From Fibrobacter sp. (lineage in GTDB: Bacteria; Fibrobacterota; Fibrobacteria; Fibrobacterales; Fibrobacteraceae), in assembly GCA_017550445.1 (NCBI GenBank), contig JAFZOV010000165.1, positions 1-64,000 on the forward strand: DNA of 64,000 nt, written 5' to 3'. The translations under genes were made by a program, and so were the position numbers. Below the pieces are notes generated by a model. It was not told the origin of the DNA. It was given only the letters and a program-made list of their open reading frames with translations, and searched no databases. Shown piece after piece: positions 1-8,068 of this stretch. How positions within the stretch are numbered: the stretch's first letter is position 1; every line of letters begins with the position of its first letter.

Positions 1-327
1 ATCAAGGAAGTCCGCGTGTCTAGCCGCCTCAAAGACAGCCCTTGCTGCCTCGTGACCAGCGAAGACGCTATGAGCGCCCAGATGGAACGCATGATGAAGG
101 CCATGGGCCAGAAGAACTTGCCGAAGAGCAAGCGCATTCTGGAAATCAACCCGACGCACCCGATCTGCGAAATGCTCAAGAAAAAAGCCGAAGCCAAGGA
201 AGATCTTGGCGATTGGCCGAAGGCCCTTTACGGTCAGGCTTTGCTTGCCGAAGGCTCTCCGCTCCCGAACCCGGCAGAATACGTCGCAGCAGTAACAAGA
301 CTGCTCGGCCTTGCTGCTAACAAGTAA
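1..327 (+). CDS. htpG: Molecular chaperone HtpG (Hsp90), C-terminal part
   Basis: This is the last 108 codons of an Hsp90-family chaperone. The reading frame is open from base 1 (IKEVRVSSRL), so the gene begins before the window. The fragment is the dimerisation domain: the segment around DSPCCLVTSEDAMSAQMERM matches the HtpG pattern of a conserved V-x-T-x-x-x-x-M-S-x-Q-M stretch, followed by the LEINPTHP motif (ELNPDHP in other HtpG) and the closing QALLAEG helix. HtpG is a cytoplasmic ATP-dependent homodimer that remodels client proteins. The ATPase domain is outside the window, so its activity cannot be judged. The gene is followed by a repeat element and a hairpin terminator. Confidence 0.93.
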   Translation: MKEVRVSSRLKDSPCCLVTSEDAMSAQMERMMKAMGQKNLPKSKRILEINPTHPICEMLKKKAEAKEDLGDWPKALYGQALLAEGSPLPNPAEYVAAVTRLLGLAANK

Positions 328-443
328 AGTGAGGTTGAGGCCTCGCTCTCGTTGCCACGCCCAGTTGATACTGGGCGTTTGCAGCTCACGACAAAGCTGC
401 TGACCGCCAGCGTGAAGTGACGCACAACGCGAAAGCGTTTTGT

Positions 444-487
444 GTCATCCTGAGCGGAGTGCCGTAAGGCACGAAGTCGAAGGATCT
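444..487 (+). repeat. Palindromic element, CATCCTGAGC type (copy P1)
   Basis: The element starts GTCATCCTGAGCG and ends GAAGGATCT, with an inner TGCC-gtaa-GGCA hairpin. The outer arms AGATCC/GGATGA pair imperfectly. A close relative is at 39977-40011 and a degenerate one inside a coding region at 48624-48667. It lies between the htpG stop and the terminator at 499. Confidence 0.8.
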
Positions 488-498
488 AGACCTGAATG

Positions 499-530
499 AA
501 AAAGACCGCGATTCATTCGCGGCCTTTTTT
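499..530. terminator. Bidirectional hairpin terminator between htpG and the beta-barrel gene
   Basis: The stem CCGCGA / TCGCGG is flanked by an A run on the left and a run of six T on the right. It can end transcription from htpG on the plus strand and from the convergent outer membrane protein gene on the minus strand. Confidence 0.85.
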
Positions 531-545
531 GTTTCAAACTTATTG

Positions 546-1625
546 CTAGAACGATTCTCTCAAGTCAATCGTAATGCCGATATGCTTGCCGTCGACAAGC
601 GAAATGTCTCCGCGGGCGTGTAGTTTTTCGCTCTTGTTGAGCGCGAGACGCCCGCCAAAGCCAACAGCGTAATGCACTTGCCGTTTGAAGAGTTCGCTAA
701 AGTAGGGCGCCGATTGCAAGGTTTCGCCAAAGATAACGCCGGCGAATCGCCAGAAAAGCGGACGGCGGAGTTCCATTTGCCAAATTAAGGCTTGTGTGTC
801 ACTCCAGATGCCGGATTCTACGCCGCGGAAACGCTTGGTGCCGTCGGGGCCTGAAAGGCGTCCGAGAGGAACGTTGTCGCCACGGCTTTGTTTTGCGTAA
901 AGCCCGAGTGCGATGGAGGTTTCCCAAAACAGGGGCGCATAGAATCTGGCGTCGAGCGTTTCGGTATGGTAGCTAAAGTCACCGCCGAAAAAGATTTCTT
1001 CGAAGCTTGCGTAGTAACCTTTGGTAGGCCAGTTGTCGTTGTCTTTTTTGTCGAGAACAAACAGGTAGCCGCCGCCCAAATAAAAACCGTCTTGATAATT
1101 CTTGGGAACATCGTCGCCGAGTTCGTTATTTCGGGCTTCGCCTTCTAATACAACGCCGTAGCGCAAAGGAATGTTGTTCGGAATGCCGAAGTTCATTTCG
1201 AAGGGAATGCGGCTGTAGACAAAGGTGCTCTTGTATTCGTCAACCGGTTCAAAATCTCCGCGGGCGCCTCGTTCAAACAGCGAGTATTGCCACTTGTTCA
1301 AGTTGAGTTTTGCGGGAATGTGCAAGTGGTCGCCGAGTAGCCAAATGTTCGGGGCGTACTGGAATTGGAACTGTCCGCGCGTGGTTCCGCGTGCGATAAA
1401 GTCCATCGAAGAAATGTTTTCGCCGCCTTGGAACGGCCTAAAGAACAGGACAAATACAGCACCGTATTGGATTTTGGTTTCTTCGGTATAGGCGCCAAAG
1501 GGCAGTACCGAGAATCGTTGGAAGTTGTCTCTGGTTGTCGTGTCGCTAGAAACGGCCGTGCTGTCTGCGGCGCGTGCGAAAACGGTAAGTGCAAGGCACA
1601 CGATAATGGTGTAGAACAACTTCAT
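546..1625 (-). CDS. Outer membrane beta-barrel protein, BamA/TamA (D15 surface antigen) superfamily
   Basis: The product (359 residues) has a signal peptide (MKLFYTIIVCLALTVFARA) and then alternating aromatic/polar strands typical of an outer membrane barrel. Near residues 255-300 is a segment with FRG and a following basic/acidic strand (KRFRGVESGIW), like the RGF region of D15/BamA barrels. No POTRA domains are visible, so this is a barrel-only member and not BamA itself; a pore or lipase-associated barrel role is possible but unproven. I chose ATG 1625 over ATG 1646 because it gives a clean signal peptide. A TATACT box (1633-1638) lies only 7 bases before it, so the message may be leaderless, or the longer start may be used. 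Confidence 0.7.
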   Translation of the reverse strand: MKLFYTIIVCLALTVFARAADSTAVSSDTTTRDNFQRFSVLPFGAYTEETKIQYGAVFVLFFRPFQGGENISSMDFIARGTTRGQFQFQYAPNIWLLGDHLHIPAKLNLNKWQYSLFERGARGDFEPVDEYKSTFVYSRIPFEMNFGIPNNIPLRYGVVLEGEARNNELGDDVPKNYQDGFYLGGGYLFVLDKKDNDNWPTKGYYASFEEIFFGGDFSYHTETLDARFYAPLFWETSIALGLYAKQSRGDNVPLGRLSGPDGTKRFRGVESGIWSDTQALIWQMELRRPLFWRFAGVIFGETLQSAPYFSELFKRQVHYAVGFGGRLALNKSEKLHARGDISLVDGKHIGITIDLRESF

Positions 1626-1751
1626 ATGGATAAGTATAGAAAACATTTTTTGTTATATTTATAGAAAGAATTATTTATCCCAACAATTTATAACCTTTCA
1701 CCTCAAAGGACCTTTGGTCCGCGCTCACACCTCGAAGCGAAGCGAGCAAAT

Positions 1752-3446
1752 ATGGCCGAACAAAACAAAGCAGAAAAATTCGTTTTCTACATGTACAAAA
1801 TGACCAAGTCCTATCCGCCTAACAAAGAGGTGCTGAAGGACATTTCTTTGAGCTTCTACTATGGCGCAAAGATTGGTATTATCGGCCAGAACGGTGCCGG
1901 TAAGTCGACGCTCCTCCGCATTATGGCGGGTATCGACAAGGAGTTCCAGGGCGAAGCTTGGATTGAACCGGGCCGCACCGCAGGTTATCTGCCGCAGGAA
2001 CCGCAGCTGGACCCGAACCTGACCGTTAAGGAAAACGTGATGCAGGCTGTCGCCAAGAAACAGGCGATTCTTGATCGTTTCAACGAGATCTCCATGAAGT
2101 TTGCTGAACCCATGGAAGACGACGAGATGAACAAGCTCCTCGACGAACAGGCAAAGCTTCAGGACATCATCGATGCTCAGGACTTGTGGAGCCTCGACCG
2201 CAATATCGAAATTGCAATGGATGCTCTCCGCTGCCCGCCGGGTGACTGGCCGGTGACGAACCTCTCCGGCGGTGAAAAGCGTCGTGTGGCTCTCTGCCGC
2301 TTGCTCCTCGAAGAACCGGATTTGTTGCTGCTTGACGAACCGACGAACCACTTGGATGCCGAAACGGTCGCTTGGCTCGAACGCCACCTCCGCGAATACA
2401 AGGGCTCCGTGATTCTCGTGACCCATGACCGTTACTTCCTCGACAATGTGACGAACTGGATTCTGGAAATCGACCGCGGTCGCGGCATTCCTTGGGAAGG
2501 CAATTACGCCCAGTGGCTTGACCAGAAGCTTGAACGCATGAAGAACGAAGAAAAGGGCGAATCTGATCGTCAGAAGCGCCTCGCTCGCGAACAGGAATGG
2601 GTCAAGGCATCTCCGAAGGCTCGCCAGGCCAAGAGCAAGGCCCGTTTGAAGGCTTACGAAGACTTGCTCGCCGAAGATTCTCGCGAACAGATCAAGGTTG
2701 CCCAGATTCACATTGCAAACGGCAAGCGTCTTGGCGATATCGTGATTCAGGCCGAACACTTGCAGAAGGCCTTTGGCGACAAGGTGCTCTTCGACGATTT
2801 GAACTTCAGCCTGCCGCGTTCGGGCATTGTGGGCATTATCGGTCCGAACGGTGCGGGTAAGACGACTTTGTTCAAGATGATTATGGGTCAGGAAAAGCCC
2901 GATGCCGGTACGCTCAAGATTGGCGAAACTGTTGAAATCATCAGTATGGAACAGGGCCGCGAAAGTCTCGACGATTCCAAGACCGTGTGGGAAGAAATTA
3001 CTGGCGGTAACGACGAAATCATGGTGGGCGACCGCAAGATGAATGGTCGCGCCTACTGCGGTCTCTTCAACTTCACTGGTGCTGCCCAGCAGAAGAAACT
3101 CACCGCGCTCTCCGGTGGTGAACGCAACCGCGTGCTCATGGCTAAAAACTTGCAGAAGCCGGGCAACGTGCTGTTCCTTGACGAACCGACCAATGACCTC
3201 GACATCGAAACGCTGCAGGCTTTGGAACAGGCTATCCTCAAGTTCGCAGGCTGCGCCGTGATTATCTCCCATGACCGCTGGTTCCTCGACCGTATCGCAA
3301 CCCACATCCTCGCTTACGAAGGTGACTCGAAGGTCGTTTGGTTCGAAGGTAACTGGAGCGAATACGAAGCTGATCGCCGCAAGCGCCTTGGCGAAGACGC
3401 CGACAATCCGAAGCCTATCAAGTACAAGACTCTCACGAGACAGTAA
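1752..3446 (+). CDS. ettA: Energy-dependent translational throttle protein EttA (ABC-F ATPase)
   Basis: This is a soluble ABC-F protein of 564 residues with two ATP-binding cassettes and no membrane segments. Cassette 1 has Walker A GQNGAGKST (45-53), signature LSGGEKRR (171-178) and Walker B LLLLDEPTNHLD (191-202). Cassette 2 has GPNGAGKTT near 357, LSGGERNR and LFLDEPTNDLD. Between them is the charged P-site tRNA-interaction motif region (residues about 255-300, rich in K, R and E). Length and the N-terminal FVFYMYKMTKSYPP match EttA, which binds the ribosomal E site and gates the first peptide bond according to ATP/ADP level. It is a single gene, with a small palindrome AGGACC-ttt-GGTCC just upstream (about 1707-1719). 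Confidence 0.96.
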   Translation: MAEQNKAEKFVFYMYKMTKSYPPNKEVLKDISLSFYYGAKIGIIGQNGAGKSTLLRIMAGIDKEFQGEAWIEPGRTAGYLPQEPQLDPNLTVKENVMQAVAKKQAILDRFNEISMKFAEPMEDDEMNKLLDEQAKLQDIIDAQDLWSLDRNIEIAMDALRCPPGDWPVTNLSGGEKRRVALCRLLLEEPDLLLLDEPTNHLDAETVAWLERHLREYKGSVILVTHDRYFLDNVTNWILEIDRGRGIPWEGNYAQWLDQKLERMKNEEKGESDRQKRLAREQEWVKASPKARQAKSKARLKAYEDLLAEDSREQIKVAQIHIANGKRLGDIVIQAEHLQKAFGDKVLFDDLNFSLPRSGIVGIIGPNGAGKTTLFKMIMGQEKPDAGTLKIGETVEIISMEQGRESLDDSKTVWEEITGGNDEIMVGDRKMNGRAYCGLFNFTGAAQQKKLTALSGGERNRVLMAKNLQKPGNVLFLDEPTNDLDIETLQALEQAILKFAGCAVIISHDRWFLDRIATHILAYEGDSKVVWFEGNWSEYEADRRKRLGEDADNPKPIKYKTLTRQ

Positions 3447-3449
3447 TTA

Positions 3450-3513
3450 AAATGTGTAATGTGGGATGTGTAATGTGGAATGAATGATTATTCATTCCAC
3501 ATTGTGTCATTTC
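3450..3513. repeat. Heptad repeat array H1 with 14-bp stem
   Basis: The array reads as successive 7-base units (aatgtgt, aatgtgg, gatgtgt, aatgtgg, aatgaat), then complementary units (cattcca, cattgtg). The arms 3472-3485 and 3490-3503 are perfectly complementary (14 bp, 4-base loop). It fills the gap between the convergent ettA and the small membrane protein gene and may act as a bidirectional terminator, although it has no clear T run. Confidence 0.75.
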
Positions 3514-3514
3514 T

Positions 3515-3853
3515 TTATAACGCCCAAAAGACGCCGACGCCACCTAGGACCATCATTCCTATTCCTGCGCCGATGGCTATTTTGCTGTCCGTATGATTGT
3601 AATCTTCGTTATTAATTGTCGAACATCCTATTATCGTTAGCACAAATCCTGTAAGGCCGATTCCGATAGAAAATCCTCCAGCGAGATATCGAAAAGGAGA
3701 AAAATCGGGTTCTGCGTCGTTTGAATCAAAGTCAGCAGATGCCATGCTTCGGTCTTCTTGCATTTTCAAAACCATCGGTGGCGTAAGGGACACCGCAAAA
3801 GAGCTTGTTGCCATCAACGAAATGCTTAAAATAAATGCTGCTAAAAATTTCAT
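3515..3853 (-). CDS. Small exported/membrane protein of unknown function
   Basis: This is a 112-residue protein that I do not recognise. It has an N-terminal hydrophobic signal sequence (MKFLAAFILSISLMATSSFA). After a short polar part rich in D and E come two hydrophobic, glycine-rich segments (about 58-77 and 93-112) separated by a hydrophilic turn (NNEDYNHTDSK). It probably sits in the inner membrane as a hairpin. It starts 6 bases after the mqnE stop, so it is likely translated from the same transcript. There is no clear ribosome binding site. Confidence 0.6.
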   Translation of the reverse strand: MKFLAAFILSISLMATSSFAVSLTPPMVLKMQEDRSMASADFDSNDAEPDFSPFRYLAGGFSIGIGLTGFVLTIIGCSTINNEDYNHTDSKIAIGAGIGMMVLGGVGVFWAL

Positions 3854-3859
3854 GAAGAT

Positions 3860-4897
3860 TTAGTAGGTCTCGTACTTGGCGTCGCGCTCCACTGGCGTGA
3901 GCCCTTCATTTAAAATCAAGGACTTCATGCGGTCGGGGCTCATGCCCACGGGAACCGTGGCGCCGGCGGCGTGCGTAATCTTTTCTTCGATAATCGTACC
4001 GTCCAAATCAGAGGCGCCGGCGTGGAGCGCCTTCATCGCGGTCTCGATTCCCATCTGAATCCAGTAGGCCTTAATGTGCGGGAAGTTGTCGAGGAAAAGT
4101 CTGGCGACAGCGACTGTACGCAGAATGTCTTCTTCGCTAGTGATATTCGGAACGATTTTATGCAAGGCATTATGTTCCGGATGGTACACGAGCGGAATGA
4201 AGGCGAAAAAGCCCGGTGCTTCGTCCTGCAAGTCGCGCAGCATTTTCATGTGCGCAATGCGGTCTTCAATCTTTTCGATGTGGCCAAAGAGCATGGTCGC
4301 ATTCGTCGGAATTCCAATCTTGTGGGCCGCGCGGTGAACATCCAGCCATTCTTCGCCGGTTTCCTTGCCCGGGCAAATCTGGTCGCGAACATCTTGCACC
4401 AGAATTTCTGCGCCGCCACCGGGGAGCGCGTCGAGGCCAGCCTCTTTGAGCGTGCTCATGATTTGCAGCGGAGTCTGTCCCGAAATCTTTGCAAAGTGGC
4501 AAATTTCCACAGCGGTAAACGCCTTCAGGTTCACCTTCGGGAATTCCTTGCGCAGCTTGGCGAGCATTTCGATATAGTAATCGAAGGGGTGGTCCGGATG
4601 CAGGCCGCCTACAATGTGGAGTTCGCGGGCACCGCCTGCAATGGCTTCTGCAGCTTTGTTCCGAATGGTGTCGTAGTCCCAGTCGTAAGCGGTGGGGCTG
4701 TCCTTTTTGATTTTAGAGAACGCGCAGAACTTGCAGTGCAACACGCACACGTTGGTGTAGTTAATCTGGCGGTTGTTCACCCAATACACGGACTTCCCGT
4801 GCCTGCGTTCCTTTTCGGTATTGGCGCGGGCACAGAGTTCGTCGAGAGGTGCGTTTAAAAATAGGTCTAATGCTTCAGCTTCGGTTAGACGAGCCAT
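3860..4897 (-). CDS. mqnE: Aminofutalosine synthase MqnE (radical SAM)
   Basis: MqnE joins the radical-SAM adenosyl group to 3-[(1-carboxyvinyl)oxy]benzoate, making aminofutalosine in the futalosine route to menaquinone. The protein (345 residues) carries the radical-SAM cluster motif CVLHCKFC (CX3CX2C, near residues 51-58), then NYTN before it and the family blocks LKAFTAVEI, GLDALPGGGAEI, ICPGKETGEEWL and TNATMLFGHIE. The closing GTIIEEKITHAAGA and PVERDAKYE favour MqnE over the related cyclase MqnC. The gene begins 1 base after the M23 peptidase stop. Its presence implies menaquinone made by the alternative pathway; the partner genes are not in this window. Confidence 0.9.
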   Translation of the reverse strand: MARLTEAEALDLFLNAPLDELCARANTEKERRHGKSVYWVNNRQINYTNVCVLHCKFCAFSKIKKDSPTAYDWDYDTIRNKAAEAIAGGARELHIVGGLHPDHPFDYYIEMLAKLRKEFPKVNLKAFTAVEICHFAKISGQTPLQIMSTLKEAGLDALPGGGAEILVQDVRDQICPGKETGEEWLDVHRAAHKIGIPTNATMLFGHIEKIEDRIAHMKMLRDLQDEAPGFFAFIPLVYHPEHNALHKIVPNITSEEDILRTVAVARLFLDNFPHIKAYWIQMGIETAMKALHAGASDLDGTIIEEKITHAAGATVPVGMSPDRMKSLILNEGLTPVERDAKYETY

Positions 4898-4898
4898 A

Positions 4899-6923
4899 TT
4901 ACATTTCGGGGATGTCTACGTTATAGCTAGCTTTGTGACCGGCTTCGTCAACAATCTTGATGGTGATAGAACCTTCTTCCGGAATCTGGGCGCCTTCGAT
5001 GACGATTTCGCGCGGTTCGGAATCGTATTCTGCAGCGACCCATTTTTTGCCGACCATTACCGTAATGGCGTTGCCGTCAGGAATGCCGTCGTACTTGAAC
5101 AATACCGGAATCTTGAGTGCGGGTTGATGTACGCCGCTAATCATCATGTCAGACCAGTAGGGGAATCCAAGCGTCGGAGCTTCGGTATTTTCGATGTTGG
5201 CGATATCGCGGATTTCGTTTGTGGTGGCGCAGCGGTTCTTGCCCTTGGTTTGCTTGCTGAAGATGAACCAGTTGCGGGTGGTTTCGCCGAGCCAGTAAAG
5301 CGGCTGGTTGTTTTCGGGGTTGTCAATGCAAACCGTCCAGTTGCCGAGCTGCATGCCCTTGGGGTGGAATTCAAAGAAATCCAGACTGTCGGTGTGCGTG
5401 CGAGTGACTGCGAGAATTTGCTTGGTGGTGTCGCGACCGGTGGGGATACCTGTAATCTTCTGCGTGATGCCCACGTTTCCGATCTTGGTGGACCAGTTGA
5501 CGCTTCTCTGATACTGGTTGAAGGAGTAAAGCTCGATGGTTTCGTCAGCAGCCTTGCCATCGCCTGTAATGCTTGCGTCGGCGGAGTAGTGAATGCTTGT
5601 CATTTCAGGATAAATTTCAAGGAGGCGGCCAATGGTAATCGGGGCCGGCTTGAATGCCTTACACATGTCTTCTTCAATCACCTTGTCGCCAGTCATTGCG
5701 GTGAACTTCATGCCGTTCTTGCAACGGAACAAGTCAAGCATCGGACGCTTCAGGAATGTAAACAACGGAGTTGTCTGGTTCTTGAACAGCTGCATGGGCT
5801 TGTCGCTCTTGCAGCGCGGGTGGAATGTGAACTTCTTGCTTACCTTATTGCCGCTAAAGTCTTCCGCTTCGATGGTGTAGGTCGAAAGGGGTGCGAGTTT
5901 AGCGTTAATAAAGTGCCAGTCACCGGCCGTGTCGGCTTCTTCGGCCCACAAGAGCTGGTCGCGAATAAGGGACATCTTGCTGTAGCGCAGGGTGTCGAGA
6001 ATTTCTTCAAAAACTTTTTCGTCGTAGCGCCAAACAGTAAGGCGGCGTACAGACATCGGATTGTCCTTGGGTTCGCGGCTGTAGTCAGCAATCTTTACGG
6101 CCATGCTCAAGTTGAATTCATTTTTCACCGGCGTTTCGACACAACCCTTGTTCAAAGCCTCGGGGTTGGTGATTGCCATGTGGTTGCCCTGCCAAACGGC
6201 GACGCCAAAAATCTGCGGAGCGATGGTGTCGGTAATGACGACTCCTGCCTGCACAGGGTTAATGATGCGGTCGTTGTCGAGACGGACTTCCAAATGCAAG
6301 TGCGGGTTTCCGATGCCGGTGCTGCCGGCGAATGTGAGCGTGTCACCCTTCTTGTAACTTGCGTTGGTCTTGATGGTGACATCGTTCTTCTTGGAGGAAT
6401 ACTGTTTCTTGATCACCTGCTCGTCAAGCTTGCCAAAGCTGCTCTGGTGCGCGAAAGCCCATGTCTTGCCGCTGTTGCCCTTGAATAGCATCAGCTTTCC
6501 GTAGTGGAACGGGGAAACCCTGAGTTCTACAACCTTGCCATCTTCGGGGGCGTAAATGGGCCAGCCTTCTTCCATTTGGGTGGAATAGTCAAAACCGGCA
6601 TGATAACGCGTGCCGCGGTTCTCGCCAAAACTGGATGTCAAGTAGGCGTCGCGGTCGAAGGGACGGTAAGTCGGCTTTTCCGGTTCGAGAACCTTCTTTT
6701 GCTGCATACCGTCGGCGTTGTCGATGCCGCTTGCACCGAAGTTGTCGTTAGATACTTTTGCGCCGGCTTGAGCGTTGATGCAGTCTTCATAGGCGAAGGC
6801 GTCCATCGTTTTTTCGTTGCATTCGGCGGCAAATGCGGTGGGCATCATGGTGAAACTTGCCATTGTACCCAAGAACATTCCCTTGCGGGTGATTTTAGCG
6901 AGTTTGTTCAAGATTGTATCCAT
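4899..6923 (-). CDS. Secreted M23-family metallopeptidase (LytM/lysostaphin type)
   Basis: This 674-residue exported protein has a signal peptide (to about AFAA, residue 33) and an N-proximal M23 domain (about 90-225). The zinc ligands are visible as H108-x3-D112 (HAGFD) and H208-x-H210 (HLHLE), with a further catalytic histidine H159 (AFAHQ). M23 enzymes cut peptide cross-links of peptidoglycan, usually at glycine or D-Ala bonds, in the periplasm or outside. The 450 residues after the catalytic domain are mostly predicted beta and may be Ig-like or binding domains; I recognise no named domain there. It is first in a tight minus-strand group with mqnE, possibly by chance of packing. A role in cell wall remodelling is inferred. 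Confidence 0.85.
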   Translation of the reverse strand: MDTILNKLAKITRKGMFLGTMASFTMMPTAFAAECNEKTMDAFAYEDCINAQAGAKVSNDNFGASGIDNADGMQQKKVLEPEKPTYRPFDRDAYLTSSFGENRGTRYHAGFDYSTQMEEGWPIYAPEDGKVVELRVSPFHYGKLMLFKGNSGKTWAFAHQSSFGKLDEQVIKKQYSSKKNDVTIKTNASYKKGDTLTFAGSTGIGNPHLHLEVRLDNDRIINPVQAGVVITDTIAPQIFGVAVWQGNHMAITNPEALNKGCVETPVKNEFNLSMAVKIADYSREPKDNPMSVRRLTVWRYDEKVFEEILDTLRYSKMSLIRDQLLWAEEADTAGDWHFINAKLAPLSTYTIEAEDFSGNKVSKKFTFHPRCKSDKPMQLFKNQTTPLFTFLKRPMLDLFRCKNGMKFTAMTGDKVIEEDMCKAFKPAPITIGRLLEIYPEMTSIHYSADASITGDGKAADETIELYSFNQYQRSVNWSTKIGNVGITQKITGIPTGRDTTKQILAVTRTHTDSLDFFEFHPKGMQLGNWTVCIDNPENNQPLYWLGETTRNWFIFSKQTKGKNRCATTNEIRDIANIENTEAPTLGFPYWSDMMISGVHQPALKIPVLFKYDGIPDGNAITVMVGKKWVAAEYDSEPREIVIEGAQIPEEGSITIKIVDEAGHKASYNVDIPEM

Positions 6924-6994
6924 ATCATAAAAAATACAAAATTATTACAAACTAGCGGAAGAGGTTCGCAATTTTGCGGGTTTTATGTGATATG

Positions 6995-7029
6995 AAAAAA
7001 AAGACCCGCTTCTTCAAGCGAGTCTTTTT
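6995..7029 (-). terminator. Terminator of tRNA-Ala
   Basis: Read on the minus strand, the stem GACTCGCTT / AAGCGGGTC (one G.T pair) has loop GAAG and is followed by eight T. It begins four bases after the 3' end of the tRNA, a standard factor-independent terminator. Confidence 0.9.
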
Positions 7030-7032
7030 CAG

Positions 7033-7105
7033 TGGAGCTAAGGAGAGTCGAACTCCTGACCTCCTGCATGCCATGCAGGCGCTCTACCAACTGAGCTATA
7101 ACCCC
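7033..7105 (-). tRNA. tRNA-Ala, anticodon GGC
   Basis: The minus strand folds as a 73-base cloverleaf: acceptor GGGGTTA / TAGCTCC, D arm GCTC-AGTTGGTA-GAGC, anticodon arm CCTGC-ATGGCAT-GCAGG with anticodon GGC (reads GCC), T arm AGGAG-TTCGACT-CTCCT, and discriminator A. CCA is not encoded. It has its own promoter at 7119-7147 and terminator at 6995-7029. Confidence 0.96.
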
Positions 7106-7118
7106 GAGGGCTGGCCCA

Positions 7119-7147
7119 AATATAGAAGAACTAATTTGGATTGTCAA
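7119..7147 (-). promoter_or_regulatory. Promoter of tRNA-Ala
   Basis: On the minus strand, -35 TTGACA (7147-7142) and -10 TATATT (7124-7119) are separated by exactly 17 bases, and the tRNA starts 13 bases after the -10 box. The same layout (TTGACA, 17, TATATA) serves the initiator tRNA at 60699-60727. Confidence 0.9.
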
Positions 7148-7154
7148 GGGCTTT

Positions 7155-7185
7155 ACATGAAAAAAAATAAAATTTTTTTTCATGT
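7155..7185. repeat. Perfect A/T inverted repeat, 14-bp arms
   Basis: ACATG followed by eight A and T (7155-7168) is the exact reverse complement of 7172-7185, with a 3-base loop. The arm is almost all A:T, with T runs on either strand, so it may end transcription from the cyclophilin gene on the minus strand. It lies just upstream of the tRNA promoter. Confidence 0.75.
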
Positions 7186-7259
7186 AATTCGGAATTCGGA
7201 TTTCAGAGTTCAGAATTAAACATTTCAACTCCGAATTCAGAATTCCGAATTCTGAATTT
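7186..7259. repeat. Heptad repeat array H2 (GAATTC flavour)
   Basis: The sequence divides without slippage into 7-base units: aattcgg, aattcgg, atttcag, agttcag, aattaaa, then actccga, attcaga, attccga, attctga. The second half is roughly the complement of the first, so the array can fold on itself. It begins right after the cyclophilin stop codon. Confidence 0.75.
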
Positions 7260-7261
7260 GA

Positions 7262-7807
7262 TTAGGCTTTTTCGATCGTTACGGATTCGATGATCACGTC
7301 TTCGTACGGGGCGTCGCGGCGGTCGGTCTTGACACCTGCGATTTCGTCGAGGACTTCGAAACCTTCGTAAAGCTGGCCGAATACGGAGTAGCCGTCAGCC
7401 GGGCCGGGGCCAACCTGGTCGTGGTCCAAGAAGTGTACGTTGTCGCCGTGAACAATGAAGAACTGGCTGCCGATAGAGTTCGGCATGGCGGTCTTTGCCC
7501 AGCTGAGGGCGCCGCGCATGTGGGTGAGGCGCGGGTCGTACTTGTCACCGATGGTGGTGCCGGGGCCCTTGGCGGAGTGGCCACCCGTGCCGTTTCTGCG
7601 GGTAAAGTCGCCACCCTGGATCATGAAGTTCTTGATAATGCGGTGGAACGGAGCGCCGTCGTACTTGCCCTGCTTGGCGAGTTCAACGAAGTTCGTGGCG
7701 CATTCGCCGACGATATCTTCGAAAATGCGCAGCTTCATGGTGCCGTGGTTGGTCTTCATGATGGCGATGGTTTCGCCTGCTTCGGGTTTACCCAGCTGAT
7801 TGAACAT
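7262..7807 (-). CDS. Peptidyl-prolyl cis-trans isomerase, cyclophilin type
   Basis: This cyclophilin (181 residues from ATG 7807) catalyses rotation of X-Pro bonds. The fold's key blocks are visible: FHRIIKNFMIQGGDFTRRNG (catalytic Arg and the FMIQGGD strand), then GALSWAKTAMPNSIGSQFFI, with the QFFI core and a D-H-F-L-D-like segment (VHFLDHDQ), and VFGQLYEGFEVLDEI. There is no signal peptide, so it acts in the cytoplasm. The frame extends upstream to 7918, but AGGAG five bases before ATG 7807 and the start of homology (MFNQLGKPEAGE) decide the start. It stands alone on the minus strand. Confidence 0.92.
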   Translation of the reverse strand: MFNQLGKPEAGETIAIMKTNHGTMKLRIFEDIVGECATNFVELAKQGKYDGAPFHRIIKNFMIQGGDFTRRNGTGGHSAKGPGTTIGDKYDPRLTHMRGALSWAKTAMPNSIGSQFFIVHGDNVHFLDHDQVGPGPADGYSVFGQLYEGFEVLDEIAGVKTDRRDAPYEDVIIESVTIEKA

Positions 7808-7945
7808 AAAATCTCCTATTAATGTCCCGACAGGCTGCTGCCGGGGTTTGATGTTTCTTTGCTTATATATACAAATATTGCGAGTGTTTTTAGAAATATT
7901 TTCGACAAATACACCCAAAAAAAGCTAGATTCAAGTAAAAAAAGT

Positions 7946-8031
7946 TACGAGTTCTAAGTTCTGAGTTACTAGAATTTCATATTGGAAATCTCTATTAGCT
8001 AGAATCTAGTAACTAGTAACTAGAAACTAGC
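7946..8031. repeat. Heptad repeat array H3 (CTAGTAA flavour)
   Basis: Units run as agttcta, agttctg, agttact, agaattt and, after a gap, tagaatc, tagtaac, tagtaac, tagaaac. TAG and TAA occur in every forward frame. The array lies in the upstream region of pyrR and joins two GC hairpins at 8030-8061. The same combination of a GGCGCAGTTAC box and this flavour recurs at 48519-48603. Confidence 0.7.
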
Positions 8032-8061
8032 CCCGCAGGGGCGTAACTGCGCCGAAGGCGC
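8030..8061 (+). promoter_or_regulatory. Two GC hairpins just before the pyrR start
   Basis: GCCCC-gca-GGGGC (8030-8042) and GCGCC-gaa-GGCGC (8049-8061) lie 7 bases before ATG 8069. The only purine-rich candidate ribosome binding site (AAGG, 8055-8058) is inside the second hairpin. This could control pyrR translation, but I see no match to a known PyrR binding loop. Confidence 0.45.
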
Positions 8062-8068
8062 CTTAAGT

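Noticed and set aside
1725..3305. Long open frame on the minus strand opposite ettA
   Set aside because: It is antisense to a clear ABC-F gene, has no recognised domain, and is rich in H, F and V as expected from the reverse of a codon-biased gene.
3450..3513. Heptad arrays considered as CRISPR repeats
   Set aside because: Units are 7 bases, contiguous and degenerate, with no spacers and no cas genes nearby.
3971..6488. Long plus-strand frames opposite mqnE and the M23 peptidase gene
   Set aside because: Both minus-strand genes have complete family motifs; the plus-strand frames have none.
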